64,000 nt of DNA from JAFANK01 sp036741695 (lineage in GTDB: Bacteria; Vulcanimicrobiota; Vulcanimicrobiia; Eremiobacterales; Eremiobacteraceae): assembly GCA_036741695.1 (NCBI GenBank), contig DAINRU010000005.1, forward strand, positions 45,124 through 109,123, in the 5' to 3' direction. Below, in pieces: positions 51,860 through 62,989 of the stretch. The translations under genes were made by a program, and so were the position numbers. The notes below the pieces were generated by a model. That model worked only from the letters and a program-made list of their open reading frames with translations. It was not told the origin of the DNA and searched no databases. How positions within the stretch are numbered: the stretch's first letter is position 1; every line of letters starts with the position of its first letter.

Positions 51860-52779
51860 CAGGAGCCGTCAGCTCAAGCCGCCGACCGCTCATCAGCGTC
51901 CAGCTCTGCACTTACAACCGGCGCGCGTTGCTCGGGCGCGTGCTGGATGCGCTTTTCCATCAGGATCTCGATGCCGATGAGTATGAGATCATCCTCGTCG
52001 ACGACGGGTCTGACGACGGCACGTATGAAGGGGTCCTGGCGCATCTTTCGCCCCCCTGCGCGCTGTATCTCGTCCGGCAGACCAACGCGGGGCTCGCTCA
52101 CGGCCGCAACGTCGGCATCGCGCGGGCACGCGGCGACATCATCCTGTTCATGGATGATGACGTGCTGGCAACGCCTGGGCTCTTGTCGGCGCACGTGCGC
52201 TTCCACCGGCAGCATCCCGACTCGATCTGCCGTGGCGTGGCGATCAACGTCGAATCCTTTGATGACCTTCCCGCGCCCAGCTACTCATTGCGCAACTATT
52301 CCGGAGCGTATTTCTGGACGACGAACGTCTCCGTTCCCCTGCGGCTCGTCATCGCGGCGGGATGCTTCGACGAACGTTTCCGCGAGTACGGCTGGGAGGA
52401 CCTCGAGCTGGGCTTCCGCCTGCGGCGCATGGGGATCCCTTCGATCCTCGAGCGCGATGCGGTCGTCTACCACCACAAACCGCCGCTCGCTCCGGCTCAG
52501 TTCTCGCGCGTCGCGCGCCAGGCGCGGGCGCAAGCGCGCACCGCGATCCAGTTCCTCGACCTGCATCCGCATTGGCGCATCGCCCTGGCCACGGGTCAGC
52601 TTGGGCCTCTCATGTGGTGGAGCCGCATCGCCCGCTTGAGCGGCTGGCCGGCGCTGCTCGAGAACATCGCCTCACCGCGCGTCGAGCACAGCTCGTGGCC
52701 TCTGGGTCTGCGCAGGTGGGCCGCGCTGCGCCTGGCACGCAGCGCCTACTACGACGAGCTAGCGAGCGCCAAGCGCTGA
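51856..52779 (+). CDS. GT2-family glycosyltransferase
   Basis: 307 residues from GTG 51856 (GTGA overlap). SVQLCTYNRRALLGRVLDAL, ILVDDGSDDGTYEG, FMDDDVLA and the ED motif YGWEDLELGFRLRRMG. About the same layout as the gene at 48940, suggesting duplication. Ends with TGATG coupling to the next GT9 gene. Confidence 0.9.
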   Translation: MTGAVSSSRRPLISVQLCTYNRRALLGRVLDALFHQDLDADEYEIILVDDGSDDGTYEGVLAHLSPPCALYLVRQTNAGLAHGRNVGIARARGDIILFMDDDVLATPGLLSAHVRFHRQHPDSICRGVAINVESFDDLPAPSYSLRNYSGAYFWTTNVSVPLRLVIAAGCFDERFREYGWEDLELGFRLRRMGIPSILERDAVVYHHKPPLAPAQFSRVARQARAQARTAIQFLDLHPHWRIALATGQLGPLMWWSRIARLSGWPALLENIASPRVEHSSWPLGLRRWAALRLARSAYYDELASAKR

Positions 52780-53831
52780 TGGGCCTGTCACCGGGCCGCG
52801 ACGGGGCGGCCTACGACAACATCCTGCTCATCCGCACCGACCGCGTCGGCGACCTCGTGCTGTCGACGCCTGCCATCGCGTCATTCCGGCTTTCGTGGCC
52901 GCGCGCACGGATCGCGGCCGTGGTCACAGGCTACACAGAACCCGTCTTGCGCCACAACCCCGACGTCGACGAGATCGTGCTCTTACCGCATCGCTTGCCG
53001 CTGCAGGCCATCGCGCAAGTGGCGCGGCTGGGGAAAAACGCTGACGTCGCCGTCGGCCTTGCGCCGCGCACCGATGACATCTTCCTCGCCGGCGTGACCA
53101 AAGCCAAGACGCGCATCGGCTACGTGTATCGCCGCCGCTATCTCAGCCGCGCACTCGCGGGCATGATGCTCACGGATTGGTGCCTCTCAGAAGCCGATCC
53201 GGAGCTGGCCGACCGGTTTCCACAGACGCCCGTGCTGCATGAGGTCGATCAAGTGCTCGCTCTCGTCAAACTGGCCGGAGGTGCGTCTTTGTCCAAGGAC
53301 CTGACCTTGCGTCTGGGCGACGACGACGTCGCCTGGGCCCGCGACCATGCGCCCGCCGGCGCCGTGGTCTTGGCGCTTGCGCCGCGCTGGTTCGCGAAGA
53401 ACTTCGGCGCGGAGGCCGTCTTGCGGCTGATCAACGCGCTCGCCCGCGGACACAAGGACGTCATCGTCACCTACGGAAGCGAGACCGCGGACGAAGCGGA
53501 GTCCATCCGCGAGCGGACGCACAGCCCGAACGTCACCTGGCTCGGGAACCTCCAGTTGCTTCACTGGGCCGCAGTGCTCGAGCGATCGTCGGTCGTCGTC
53601 ACGGTCGACACCGGTGCCACGCACGTCGCGGCGGCATTACGACGGCCCGTGGTCGTCATCTTCGAGCGCGAGTACTTCAGGTTGTGCTCGCAGGAATGGA
53701 GCCCATGGCGCGTGCGCAGCGCGATGCTCACCAAGCCTCGACTCGGGGCGGACGCCACACCGCTGATCGAGGAAGTGGTGGCCGCGGTGGATTCACTCGC
53801 CGACCGGCAGACAAGCCCAGCCCAGCCCTAG
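52779..53831 (+). CDS. GT9-family heptosyltransferase-like protein (third of three)
   Basis: 350 residues from ATG 52779. LLIRTDRVGDLVLSTPAIASFR, GLAPRTDDIFLA, VLALAPRWFAKNFGAE and VTVDTGATHVAAALRRP. Closest of the three to a standard heptosyltransferase. Start shares one base with the preceding stop. Confidence 0.9.
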   Translation: MGLSPGRDGAAYDNILLIRTDRVGDLVLSTPAIASFRLSWPRARIAAVVTGYTEPVLRHNPDVDEIVLLPHRLPLQAIAQVARLGKNADVAVGLAPRTDDIFLAGVTKAKTRIGYVYRRRYLSRALAGMMLTDWCLSEADPELADRFPQTPVLHEVDQVLALVKLAGGASLSKDLTLRLGDDDVAWARDHAPAGAVVLALAPRWFAKNFGAEAVLRLINALARGHKDVIVTYGSETADEAESIRERTHSPNVTWLGNLQLLHWAAVLERSSVVVTVDTGATHVAAALRRPVVVIFEREYFRLCSQEWSPWRVRSAMLTKPRLGADATPLIEEVVAAVDSLADRQTSPAQP

Positions 53832-53838
53832 AACACGC

Positions 53839-54779
53839 ATGAGCACGCTTGACATCTCCATCGTCATGCCGACGTACAACCGCATCGACACGCTGCGTGA
53901 GGTCATCCCCACGCTCCTCGATCAGACCTTGTCGGCCGGCCGTTACGAGATCGTCATCGCCGATTCGCAGAGCACCGATGGCACGGTGCAGTTCCTCGCC
54001 GAGATCCAAGCGCACGACGGGCGCATCCGCTATGTGCCCGGGCCGTACGCTGGCCGGGGCGCAGCGCGCAACGCCGGCATCCAGGCCGCGCGCGCCCCGG
54101 TCGTGCTCTTCACCGACGCGGACATCCTAGCATCGCCGACGCTGCTGGAGCGCCACGCGCAAGGCCACGCCGCTGCGGGCACCACACGCATCGCGATCGT
54201 CGGATGCGAGCTGCAGGTCCGCTCGCTCGACGATTATCGAACGCAGCGCGACCGGCCGGACACCCGGCGTCCGCTCCACCCTGCGACGCGCCGCCGCCTC
54301 TCGTGGTTGTATTTTCTCACCGGCAACGCGTCGGTGCGGCGCGACGACCTGCTCCGCGTTGGGTGTTTTGACGAACAGTTCACGGGATACGGGCACGAGG
54401 ACTTGGAATTGGGCTATAGGCTCGAAAAAGACGGCGTCGAGATCCACTACGATGCGCGTGCGGTGAACTATCACTGGCATCCCGTCGGCTTTGCCGAGCA
54501 GGTCGGCCGGATGGAGCTGGCCGGCGTCTCGACGGTGCGTTTCTATCGCAAGCATCAGGACATGATGGTGAAGGCATACCTGGGCATGACGCCCATCTCG
54601 TTATGGGTGCACTCGGCGCTGCGGGCAGCGCCGGCGCTACGCCGCGCGCTCGAGCACGCCGGCGCGAGCGTGGAGGCGCCGCGCAAGAACACCTGGCCAT
54701 ATATCGCGCGCCAGATCGCCTACCAGTACCACTACGTCAGCGGCATCAAGCGTGCGCTGCACGAAGGCGCGGCGTCCTC

Positions 54780-54783
<4 letters not shown>
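53839..54783 (+). CDS. GT2-family glycosyltransferase
   Basis: 314 residues. SIVMPTYNRIDTLREVIPTLL, IADSQSTDGTVQFL, metal site LFTDADILASP and the ED motif GYGHEDLELGYRLEKDG. Last transferase of the cluster; its stop overlaps aspS by 4 bases (GTGA). Confidence 0.9.
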
Positions 54784-56564
<1,781 letters not shown>

Positions 56565-56574
56565 GGAGCGCGTG

Positions 56575-57432
56575 ATGCAGAGCATCCAACTGGTGCGAGA
56601 GAGCGAAGCCACCGACGAGCGAGCGCGCGAAGCCTTTCGCGACATCAAAGTCTCCCTGCGCGTCCCTCTGGTCAATCTCATCTTCCAGGCCTGGGCCGTG
56701 TATCCGAAATTCCTCGACGCCACCTGGCGTCGTCTGCGGCCGAGCGTGTTGACTGCGGGGTTTGCAGAGCTCGCCGGATATGTCGGGACCAAGGTGCGCG
56801 AAGGGATCGACAGCTGGCCGGTCAGCGATCATGCCGCGTTGCTGCGCGCTCGGGCGGTGGGCGAATCCGACATCGTGCGCATGCGCGAGATCGTCGAGCT
56901 GTTCAGCCAAGTCAACCCCAAGCTCGCGATCATGGCAAGCGCGGTCGATGCCGCGCTCGCCGGCACCTCGGTCGGTGGGGTTGGCACGAAAGGGCCGCAT
57001 CGCGAAGAAGAGCGCGAGCGCCCCAAGGAGTTCCGCGGCGTGCGCTTCACGCTCGTCGAGGAACGCGACGCGCCGCCACGCGTGCGCGCCATCTATGAGG
57101 ACATGAAGACGGCGCTTGGTCTGCCGTTCATCGAAGCCGAGTATCGCGCCATGGCCTCGTACCCCGACTGGCTCGAAGTGTGGTGGAAAGACTGCAAGCC
57201 GCGAACGGAAGACCTGGCCTACCGGCGTTTCTCAGACGAGCTCGTCGCCGCCGCCGCCAAGGCCGCCACGGCGTTGCCGCACCGGCTGTTCCTCAGCGAG
57301 ACGCTGCTCGAGTCATGCGATATCGACGAAGTACGGCTCGCCGAGCTGCGCCGCGTCAACAGGTACTTCGTGCGCTTCCTGCCCGGCCTGCTCATGAATA
57401 TCGAGCTGGCGCGCCGCGGTCTCGGCTCGTGA
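56575..57432 (+). CDS. DehI-like halocarboxylic acid dehalogenase family protein
   Basis: 285 residues from ATG 56575 (AGGAG upstream; GTG 56572 also possible). Two internal repeats of about 130 residues: DERAREAFRDIKVSLRVPLVN with AWAVYPKFLDATWRRLRP, then PPRVRAIYEDMKTALGLPFIE with MASYPDWLEVWWKDCKP. This duplication is typical of DehI, which removes halide from 2-haloacids. Whether the catalytic Asp is kept needs alignment. Co-directional 10 bases after aspS. Confidence 0.72.
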   Translation: MQSIQLVRESEATDERAREAFRDIKVSLRVPLVNLIFQAWAVYPKFLDATWRRLRPSVLTAGFAELAGYVGTKVREGIDSWPVSDHAALLRARAVGESDIVRMREIVELFSQVNPKLAIMASAVDAALAGTSVGGVGTKGPHREEERERPKEFRGVRFTLVEERDAPPRVRAIYEDMKTALGLPFIEAEYRAMASYPDWLEVWWKDCKPRTEDLAYRRFSDELVAAAAKAATALPHRLFLSETLLESCDIDEVRLAELRRVNRYFVRFLPGLLMNIELARRGLGS

Positions 57433-57758
57433 TCGCGAGAGTGTGGCATGGGCGCATCCGGGCTCGCGATGCGGACGAGTACGTCCGCTACATCGAAGAC
57501 ACCGGCCTGCGCGACTACCGCGCGTGCAAAGGCAACCGTGGCGCGCTGATGCTCGTCCGGCCCGCAGGCGACGAAGCAGAAGTCTACACGATCTCGCTGT
57601 GGGACTCGTACGACGACATACGGGCCTTCGCCGGCGATGACATCGCGCGAGCGCGCTACTATCCCAAAGACGAACAGTATCTGTTGGAGTTCGAAGAGAC
57701 CGTGCGGCACTTCGATGCGGTCGGCGAGATCGACGCGCTTCGGGATCTCATCTCTTAA
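57429..57758 (+). CDS. Small antibiotic-biosynthesis-monooxygenase-like (ABM-fold) protein
   Basis: 109 residues from GTG 57429 (GTGA overlap with the DehI-like gene). IARVWHGRIRARDADEYVRYI at the N-terminus, then LVRPAGDEAEVYTISLWDSYDDIRAFAG, a ferredoxin-like beta-alpha-beta pattern. Could be a small monooxygenase, a heme-handling protein or an enzyme accessory. Overlaps the convergent C39-like gene by 11 bases. Confidence 0.65.
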   Translation: MIARVWHGRIRARDADEYVRYIEDTGLRDYRACKGNRGALMLVRPAGDEAEVYTISLWDSYDDIRAFAGDDIARARYYPKDEQYLLEFEETVRHFDAVGEIDALRDLIS

Positions 57759-58770
57759 GAGCGGCGAGCGTGCTGGGCGGCGCGATGACGTAGACGACTC
57801 CATTCGATCCGCCCATCCACACGTGCTCGAATTGCGCGCGCCGGTAGACGATGCGGATGTGCCCAGGGAGCGCGTAGGGGTCGTTGACGACGACGTCGCC
57901 GCCGGACGTGAAACCCCGCACCACGAGCAGGTGACCCGCAGTCTTGACGTACGGCGAACCGTCGAGCTCGCCGGGAGCGACCCTGATGCTCGCGATGAGG
58001 GGCACGCCCGCCACGATATAGCGTTCCAAGTCGGCCATGCCCGACAGACGCTCGACCCAACCGGCAAGCCCGTGCTCTGACGCGAACGCGACGTTGAACG
58101 GCCAATTGCCACACCCATCGTAGACCGGGTCATAGGTGCCCGCAGCCGCGGCCGGCACGTCGACATCCCACTGCGGGTGATGCGTGCGCGCGGCCCAATA
58201 TGCCATCACCATCGAGACGCTCGTCGGGCTGCACCACGAATCGCCGCCGCCGGCCAGCGCATCGGGCGATTCGAAGACACGCTGCGTGCGTTCGGGCACG
58301 TCGATGTCGATGCCCCAGGCGCGCGTGTCTGGGGACGCTTGACGTGCCACCGAATTGTCGCCGGTCGTCACGGCGAGCAACGACAGGGTCGCTTGTTCGC
58401 CACCCGCTCCGGGGTGAAACGACACCTGCGCCTGCCAGGCGTTGGCGGCCGAGGTCAAGGTCAGGGTATCTGTGTCCACACGGCCGTCTGCATCTGGGCT
58501 CGACGCCACCGAGTGCCGGTGACCGCCGCCGCGCTCGCGGCTCCAATGCCCCATCTCATACCAGCTCGTCCAGCGATCGCTGATGCGGGCCCGTAAGCGC
58601 ACGTCTATCCACGATCCAGCAGGCGTCTGGACGTTCCATGACGCGATGGCGGTGGTGAACGGTTCGGCCGTTTCGTGGACGTCAGAGCTGAAGTCGCGCG
58701 ACTGACCATCGGGAAAGCGTACGACGCTCAGCGACACGACCGCCAACAGCGCAAGGCTTAGATTTCCCAT
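57748..58770 (-). CDS. Exported C39-like cysteine peptidase family protein
   Basis: 340 residues from ATG 58770, inside the end of the binding-protein gene. Signal-like N-terminus LSLALLAVVSLSVV. Beta-rich N-half (residues about 40-160), then a papain-like domain: GGDSWCSPTSVSMVMAYW (active-site Cys), IASIRVAPGELDGS, TAGHLLVVRGF (His) and VNDPYALPGH (Asp). Such proteins cleave peptides or transpeptidise outside the cell. Its position behind a peptide-binding protein and D-Glu genes suggests wall-peptide processing. Confidence 0.82.
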   Translation of the reverse strand: MGNLSLALLAVVSLSVVRFPDGQSRDFSSDVHETAEPFTTAIASWNVQTPAGSWIDVRLRARISDRWTSWYEMGHWSRERGGGHRHSVASSPDADGRVDTDTLTLTSAANAWQAQVSFHPGAGGEQATLSLLAVTTGDNSVARQASPDTRAWGIDIDVPERTQRVFESPDALAGGGDSWCSPTSVSMVMAYWAARTHHPQWDVDVPAAAAGTYDPVYDGCGNWPFNVAFASEHGLAGWVERLSGMADLERYIVAGVPLIASIRVAPGELDGSPYVKTAGHLLVVRGFTSGGDVVVNDPYALPGHIRIVYRRAQFEHVWMGGSNGVVYVIAPPSTLAALKR

Positions 58771-60428
58771 TCCCAAGCGTTCCAGTAGTCGGTGAAGACG
58801 GGCGATGGTTTGAAGTTCTTGAGATCGGAATTCGCGGCGGTGACGTTACGGTCCCAATAGATCATGACGGCCGGCACGTCGTCGAGCATGATGCGCCACG
58901 CCTGCTCGTAGTCTTTGCGTCGCTGCGTCTCATCGAAGGTGAGCTGTGCAGCTTGCAACGAGCGATCGACTGCCGTGTTGCAATAGAAGTCGGTGTTCGA
59001 TCCGTGCGGTGGGAACCAATCGCAACCCCATTTCGCGAGATTGTCGGGGTCGACGCCGACATAGTCCACGATCCAGGCCATGTCGTAGGTGCCGCCGTAG
59101 AGCGGACCACCTTCGGCGAAAAGCACGGCCCCCGCGTAGTTCTTGACCGAGAGATCGATGCCCACCGCCTTGAGCTCTTGGGCCACAAGCGCTTCGGCAT
59201 TGGCGTTGGGCCTGTTGTCCGTCGCCGTCGAGATGGACAGGGCAAGACGCTGGCCGAACTTGACGCGGATGCCGTCCATTCCCGCAACCCAGCCCGCCGC
59301 CGTGAGCAGCCGCTGCGCGCCGGCCGGATCGTAGGGGATCGGACGCAGGTCGTTCGCCGCCCACGAAAACGGCGGGATGTCGGTTGACGCCTGCACCCCG
59401 AGGCCGCCGTAGACCGTCTGGATGATCTTCGGCACGTCGATCGCGCGCGCGATCGCGCGCCGCACGTCGGGATCCCGCAAGATGTCGCTCTTGAGGTTGA
59501 AGTCGAGATGACGGTACGCGCCTTGGAGGGTCGTCCGCACGCGCACGCCGGCGATGTCGCCGAGCTGCACGGCGAGCGGCTTTGACACGCCGTCGACGAG
59601 ATCGATCTCGTGCGTGCGCAGCTCGTTGAGCTGGCTCGTGGGATTGGGGATCACTTTCATGTCGATCTCGCGGACGTGCGGCGCGCCACGCCAATAGCGC
59701 TCGTTGGCCTCGAAGATGAGATCGGAACCATGCAGCCACTGCTTGAGCCGGAAGGGCCCATCCCCGATCGGCGCTGCGTCGTACGGGATGTTGTTGAGCG
59801 TCGCGTACTTTGCGAGCACGTGCTCGGGAAGCGGCTGAAACGTCCCCTCGGAGAAGAGATACACGATCGGGCTATAGGGCTGCTTGAGCACGAACGTCAC
59901 GCGATGCGGGTCGTCGGCCACGATGGTCTTGATCTTGTCATAGCCTGCGGTATAGACGACCGGGTTGTTGCCGTCGACGATCGCGTGCCAGGTGAAGATC
60001 ACATCCGCCGAGGTCACCGGCACGCCGTCAGACCACACGGCGTCGCGCCGCAGCGGGAACGTGACGCGCAGACCGTCTTTGCTGATCAAACCGTTGGCGA
60101 GCGTCGGGAATCGCGTGGCCAGCGCCGGCACGGGCCGGTCGTGCTCGTCGTAGCGGAAGAACGGTTCGAACAACAATGCGCTGACGTCGTCGGCCGAGGC
60201 CTGATTGGAGAACATGCGCACGAGTGTGTTGGGCTCTTCGGAGATGGAGGTTCGCACGACGCCCGGGATGGTCCACGTATGTGCGCCAGCGCGCTCCCCG
60301 CCGGCGGACTGGGTGTTGACCTTCGAACACGCGACAAGCGCGACCGCTATGGCGGCGAACGCCAAGGCGTTGAAGCAACGGACCCAGAGGTCCGTTAGGT
60401 TTCCGCGGCGCCGCACCAACGGCGCCAT
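58758..60428 (-). CDS. ABC transporter substrate-binding lipoprotein, peptide/nickel family 5
   Basis: 556 residues. Lipobox LVACSK near residue 34, after AFAAIAVALVAC. SBP_bac_5 features: EPNTLVRMFSNQAS, FPLRRDAVWSDGVPVTSADV, GDGPFRLKQW, FNLKSDILRDPDVRRAIARAID and YDMAWIVDYVGVDPDN. Captures peptides or related ligands in the periplasm; the permease and ATPase genes are not in the window. Start overlaps the DUF1611 stop (TGATG). Confidence 0.92.
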   Translation of the reverse strand: MAPLVRRRGNLTDLWVRCFNALAFAAIAVALVACSKVNTQSAGGERAGAHTWTIPGVVRTSISEEPNTLVRMFSNQASADDVSALLFEPFFRYDEHDRPVPALATRFPTLANGLISKDGLRVTFPLRRDAVWSDGVPVTSADVIFTWHAIVDGNNPVVYTAGYDKIKTIVADDPHRVTFVLKQPYSPIVYLFSEGTFQPLPEHVLAKYATLNNIPYDAAPIGDGPFRLKQWLHGSDLIFEANERYWRGAPHVREIDMKVIPNPTSQLNELRTHEIDLVDGVSKPLAVQLGDIAGVRVRTTLQGAYRHLDFNLKSDILRDPDVRRAIARAIDVPKIIQTVYGGLGVQASTDIPPFSWAANDLRPIPYDPAGAQRLLTAAGWVAGMDGIRVKFGQRLALSISTATDNRPNANAEALVAQELKAVGIDLSVKNYAGAVLFAEGGPLYGGTYDMAWIVDYVGVDPDNLAKWGCDWFPPHGSNTDFYCNTAVDRSLQAAQLTFDETQRRKDYEQAWRIMLDDVPAVMIYWDRNVTAANSDLKNFKPSPVFTDYWNAWEWEI

Positions 60429-61522
60429 CAGCTGCGCGCGGCGTGCTGTCGCGCAAGGCCTTTGGGCGTGCGTTCGGCCGTCGCGCGGACGGCATGCCAG
60501 AGCTTGACGCCGCCGAAGCGCACGACGTCGTCCGTGGGCAGCCCGGTCTGCGCCTGCACTTGCTGGATGTGCGCCTGGGCTTGTGCGGCGGTCAACGCCC
60601 TCGTGTTGAGAGCGATCGCCACGCAGGGCGCAGGCTTGATCGGAGCGAGCGTGGATTCATACAGACGGCCAAGCGTCTGCAAGTCCGGTATAGGGACGTC
60701 GAACTCGCCGATGTTCTTGCGCTCGAGGTCGTGGCACAGCACGAGTACGTCGGGGGCGCAGCCGAACATCAGGCCGTAGGTGACCGCTGCGAACGCAGGA
60801 TGGATGATGCTGCCCTGGCCTTCGACGAAGGTGAACTCGGTCTGCGGCGCCACGTCGAGCACGAGTTGTTCGGCGGCGCCCGAGACGAAATCGGAGATGA
60901 CCCGATCGACGCAGATGCCCTTGCCGGCGATCATGATGCCGGTCTGCCCGGTCGCTGCGAACTCGGCGCGCGTGCCGGCCGACGCGGCGGCCGAGGTGAG
61001 CTCGAGCATGACGGACATCTTACCGACCGCACAATCGCTGCCCACCGCGAGCACGACGATCTGCGGCACGCCATAGGCCGCGCCGGAGAAGAGCGGGATG
61101 TCGTCCGGGGGCCGCCGGACGTCCCAGAGTCGCGCCCCGCTCACCTTCGCATGGGCGACGAATTCAGCGTCCTCGGTGACGAATTGGTGCAATCCGTTGA
61201 CGATCTCGAGACCGGCGTCGATCGCGGACAGGATGTGGGCGCGGAACTGCGCCGGCAAGGCGCCACCCGACACCGCGACGCCGACGAGCAGCGACGTAGG
61301 CCCATAGGCGAGCGCTTCGCGCAGCGATCCGACGACAGGCGCGTCACGCCCCAAGGAGGGTACGATCTCTGCGAGCCGGCGGCCAGCATGCTCGCCGTCC
61401 ACCACGGCCACGACCTCGTCGCGGCCGTAGCGCAACACACCGTGCGCCGTCTTGGCATGGTGCACGTCGGCCAGGTAACCATCGGTGAGGGCGACGTATC
61501 GCCGGGTGGCGTGCTCCGTCAC
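60428..61522 (-). CDS. dgcN: DUF1611 protein, DgcN-like
   Basis: 364 residues from GTG 61522. N-domain Rossmann-like (VVAVVDGEHAGRRLAEIVP, GVAVSGGALP); C-domain P-loop-like VLAVGSDCAVGKMSVMLELTSAA, then GQTGIMIAGKGICVDRV and VEGQGSIIHPAFAAVTYGLM. DUF1611 members paired with an enolase-superfamily racemase have been described as DgcN (N-acetyltransferase for D-glutamate) with DgcA (N-acetyl-glutamate racemase). The same pairing is seen here, 10 bases apart. An older view is a role in L-Ala-D-Glu use. Confidence 0.75.
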   Translation of the reverse strand: MTEHATRRYVALTDGYLADVHHAKTAHGVLRYGRDEVVAVVDGEHAGRRLAEIVPSLGRDAPVVGSLREALAYGPTSLLVGVAVSGGALPAQFRAHILSAIDAGLEIVNGLHQFVTEDAEFVAHAKVSGARLWDVRRPPDDIPLFSGAAYGVPQIVVLAVGSDCAVGKMSVMLELTSAAASAGTRAEFAATGQTGIMIAGKGICVDRVISDFVSGAAEQLVLDVAPQTEFTFVEGQGSIIHPAFAAVTYGLMFGCAPDVLVLCHDLERKNIGEFDVPIPDLQTLGRLYESTLAPIKPAPCVAIALNTRALTAAQAQAHIQQVQAQTGLPTDDVVRFGGVKLWHAVRATAERTPKGLARQHAARS

Positions 61523-61532
61523 AAGGCCGGTA

Positions 61533-62567
61533 CTACGTCGGCGGACGAGGCACGACCCCTAGGCCGGGCGCGTCGGGCAGGCGCATGCGCGCGCCGTCGT
61601 AACGCACGCCCACGAACGGATCGTCGGTGATGAGCAAGGGCCCATCGATGTCGGCATAGTCGACCAGCGGGGTGAGGTGCGCCGCCGCCGTGGCGAGCAC
61701 CGAGGATTCGATCATGCAGCCGATCATGATCTTCATGTCGAGCGCTCGCGCGGCATGGATCATGCGCACTGCCTCGCGGATGCCGCCGCATTTGACGAGC
61801 TTGATGTTGATGCCGTCGACGCATCCATACAAGCGCGCCAGATCGGCAAGCGATTTCGAGTCCTCGTCGACGAAGATCGGGATAGGCGATCGTTCTTTGA
61901 CAAATCGCAAGCCTTCGGGCTGGCCTGCGGCGATCGGCTGCTCGCAAAACTCGATGTCGAACCGGGCGAGCGCTTTGAGCGTGGACACCGCGACCTCAGG
62001 CGTCCACGCCTCGTTCGCGTCCAAGCGGACGCGTCCGCCGTACACGGAACGGATGGCTTCGATCGTCTCCACATCGTTGCCGGCGCCGATCTTCACCTTG
62101 AGGATCGGCAGGTGGCGCGCTTCCTTGGTCTTCTCGATCGTCTTTTGCGGGTCCGCGATGCCGATGGTGAACGAGGTCTCGGCCGCACGCGCCGGATCCA
62201 GGCCCAAGAGCCGGTAGAGCGGGATGCCAAGCCGCTTGCCGGCGAGGTCGTGGAGTGCAAGGTCGAGCGCGCAGCGCGCACCGAACGCGCCCGCCGGTAG
62301 AAGATCGAGCACGTCATCGAAGCAGAAGAGATCGCGGCCGCCAAGCATGAGGCGCTGCAACATCTGCGTCACCTGCAGGGCATCTTCGTCATAGCGAGAG
62401 ATCGGCGCGGACTCGCCGAGCGCGTCGACGCCGTCGGCACGAAGACGCAGCAGCACCGTCTCGGCGACGTCTTCGGAGCCGCGGCTGATGGTGAACGTAT
62501 GACGCAGATGCAGCGTGAGCGTCTCACAGGTGAGCGCGAGTGATGACGTCATATGTTGCGAAGGCAT
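61533..62567 (-). CDS. dgcA: Enolase-superfamily racemase/epimerase (DgcA-like or L-Ala-D/L-Glu epimerase)
   Basis: 344 residues. Catalytic lysine motif LKVKIG, metal ligands in RLDANEAW, FCEQPIAAGQ and FVDEDSK, second lysine in NIKLVKCGG, and IGCMIESS near the end. Either epimerises L-Ala-D-Glu to L-Ala-L-Glu or racemises N-acetyl-D-glutamate, depending on loop residues. Pairing with DUF1611 favours the D-glutamate route. ATG 62567 lacks a Shine-Dalgarno; ATG 62552 is an alternative. Confidence 0.82.
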   Translation of the reverse strand: MPSQHMTSSLALTCETLTLHLRHTFTISRGSEDVAETVLLRLRADGVDALGESAPISRYDEDALQVTQMLQRLMLGGRDLFCFDDVLDLLPAGAFGARCALDLALHDLAGKRLGIPLYRLLGLDPARAAETSFTIGIADPQKTIEKTKEARHLPILKVKIGAGNDVETIEAIRSVYGGRVRLDANEAWTPEVAVSTLKALARFDIEFCEQPIAAGQPEGLRFVKERSPIPIFVDEDSKSLADLARLYGCVDGINIKLVKCGGIREAVRMIHAARALDMKIMIGCMIESSVLATAAAHLTPLVDYADIDGPLLITDDPFVGVRYDGARMRLPDAPGLGVVPRPPT

Positions 62568-62989
62568 CGTGCGCGTATTGCGTTTGTGACGTTTGACACC
62601 CTCCGCCCGGCACTGGCCCGCCCGGCCGCTGGAGCCGCTTCGATGGTCACGATCGGAACGAACGTGGCGTGATTTGTCAAGACTTGTCTTTCACGAGAAC
62701 GCATGCTACCGTATGCGGGAAGCGCGGCGCAGGTCGCGCGGTTCCCTGGGGTGTGCGCGAGCTCGTCTTGTGATTGATCCAACATCATCACGAGAGGGAG
62801 CCGAGACTCCAGGCCATTTTTGAGCAAGCCCTCCACGCAGAGGGAAGCCTTCCGATGGCCGGGCCAGCACCCACCTGCTGAACGCGGGTTCAAATCTCCG
62901 GCGGGTAACGGCACTTTGGGGAAGCTCACGAAGAGCGGTCGGGTAAGCCCCGGCCGTTCTTCATATATGACGTGGAATAAGGAAATGAT
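62568..62989. ncRNA. Hairpin-rich intergenic region, possible structured RNA
   Basis: No gene seen. On the plus strand a promoter-like TTGTCT (62684-62689), 17 bases, TACCGT (62707-62712) precedes a chain of stems: GGGAA...TTCCC (62717-62746), GTGAT-TGAT...ATCATCAC (about 62770-62791), GGAG/CTCC (about 62797-62810), CCCTC/GAGGG (about 62829-62844), CAGCA/TGCTG (about 62866-62880), and an 11-bp stem with GAGCGGTCGGG/CCCGGCCGTTC (about 62933-62959) followed by TTCAT. A T-loop-like GGGTTCAAATC lies at 62886-62896. Strand and class undetermined: a free RNA on plus, or a leader/terminator region on minus. Confidence 0.4.

Noticed and set aside
62860..62915. tRNA-like T-arm GGGTTCAAATC, considered as a tRNA or selC gene
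   Set aside because: T stem pairs only three bases and no matching acceptor stem or anticodon arm was found.
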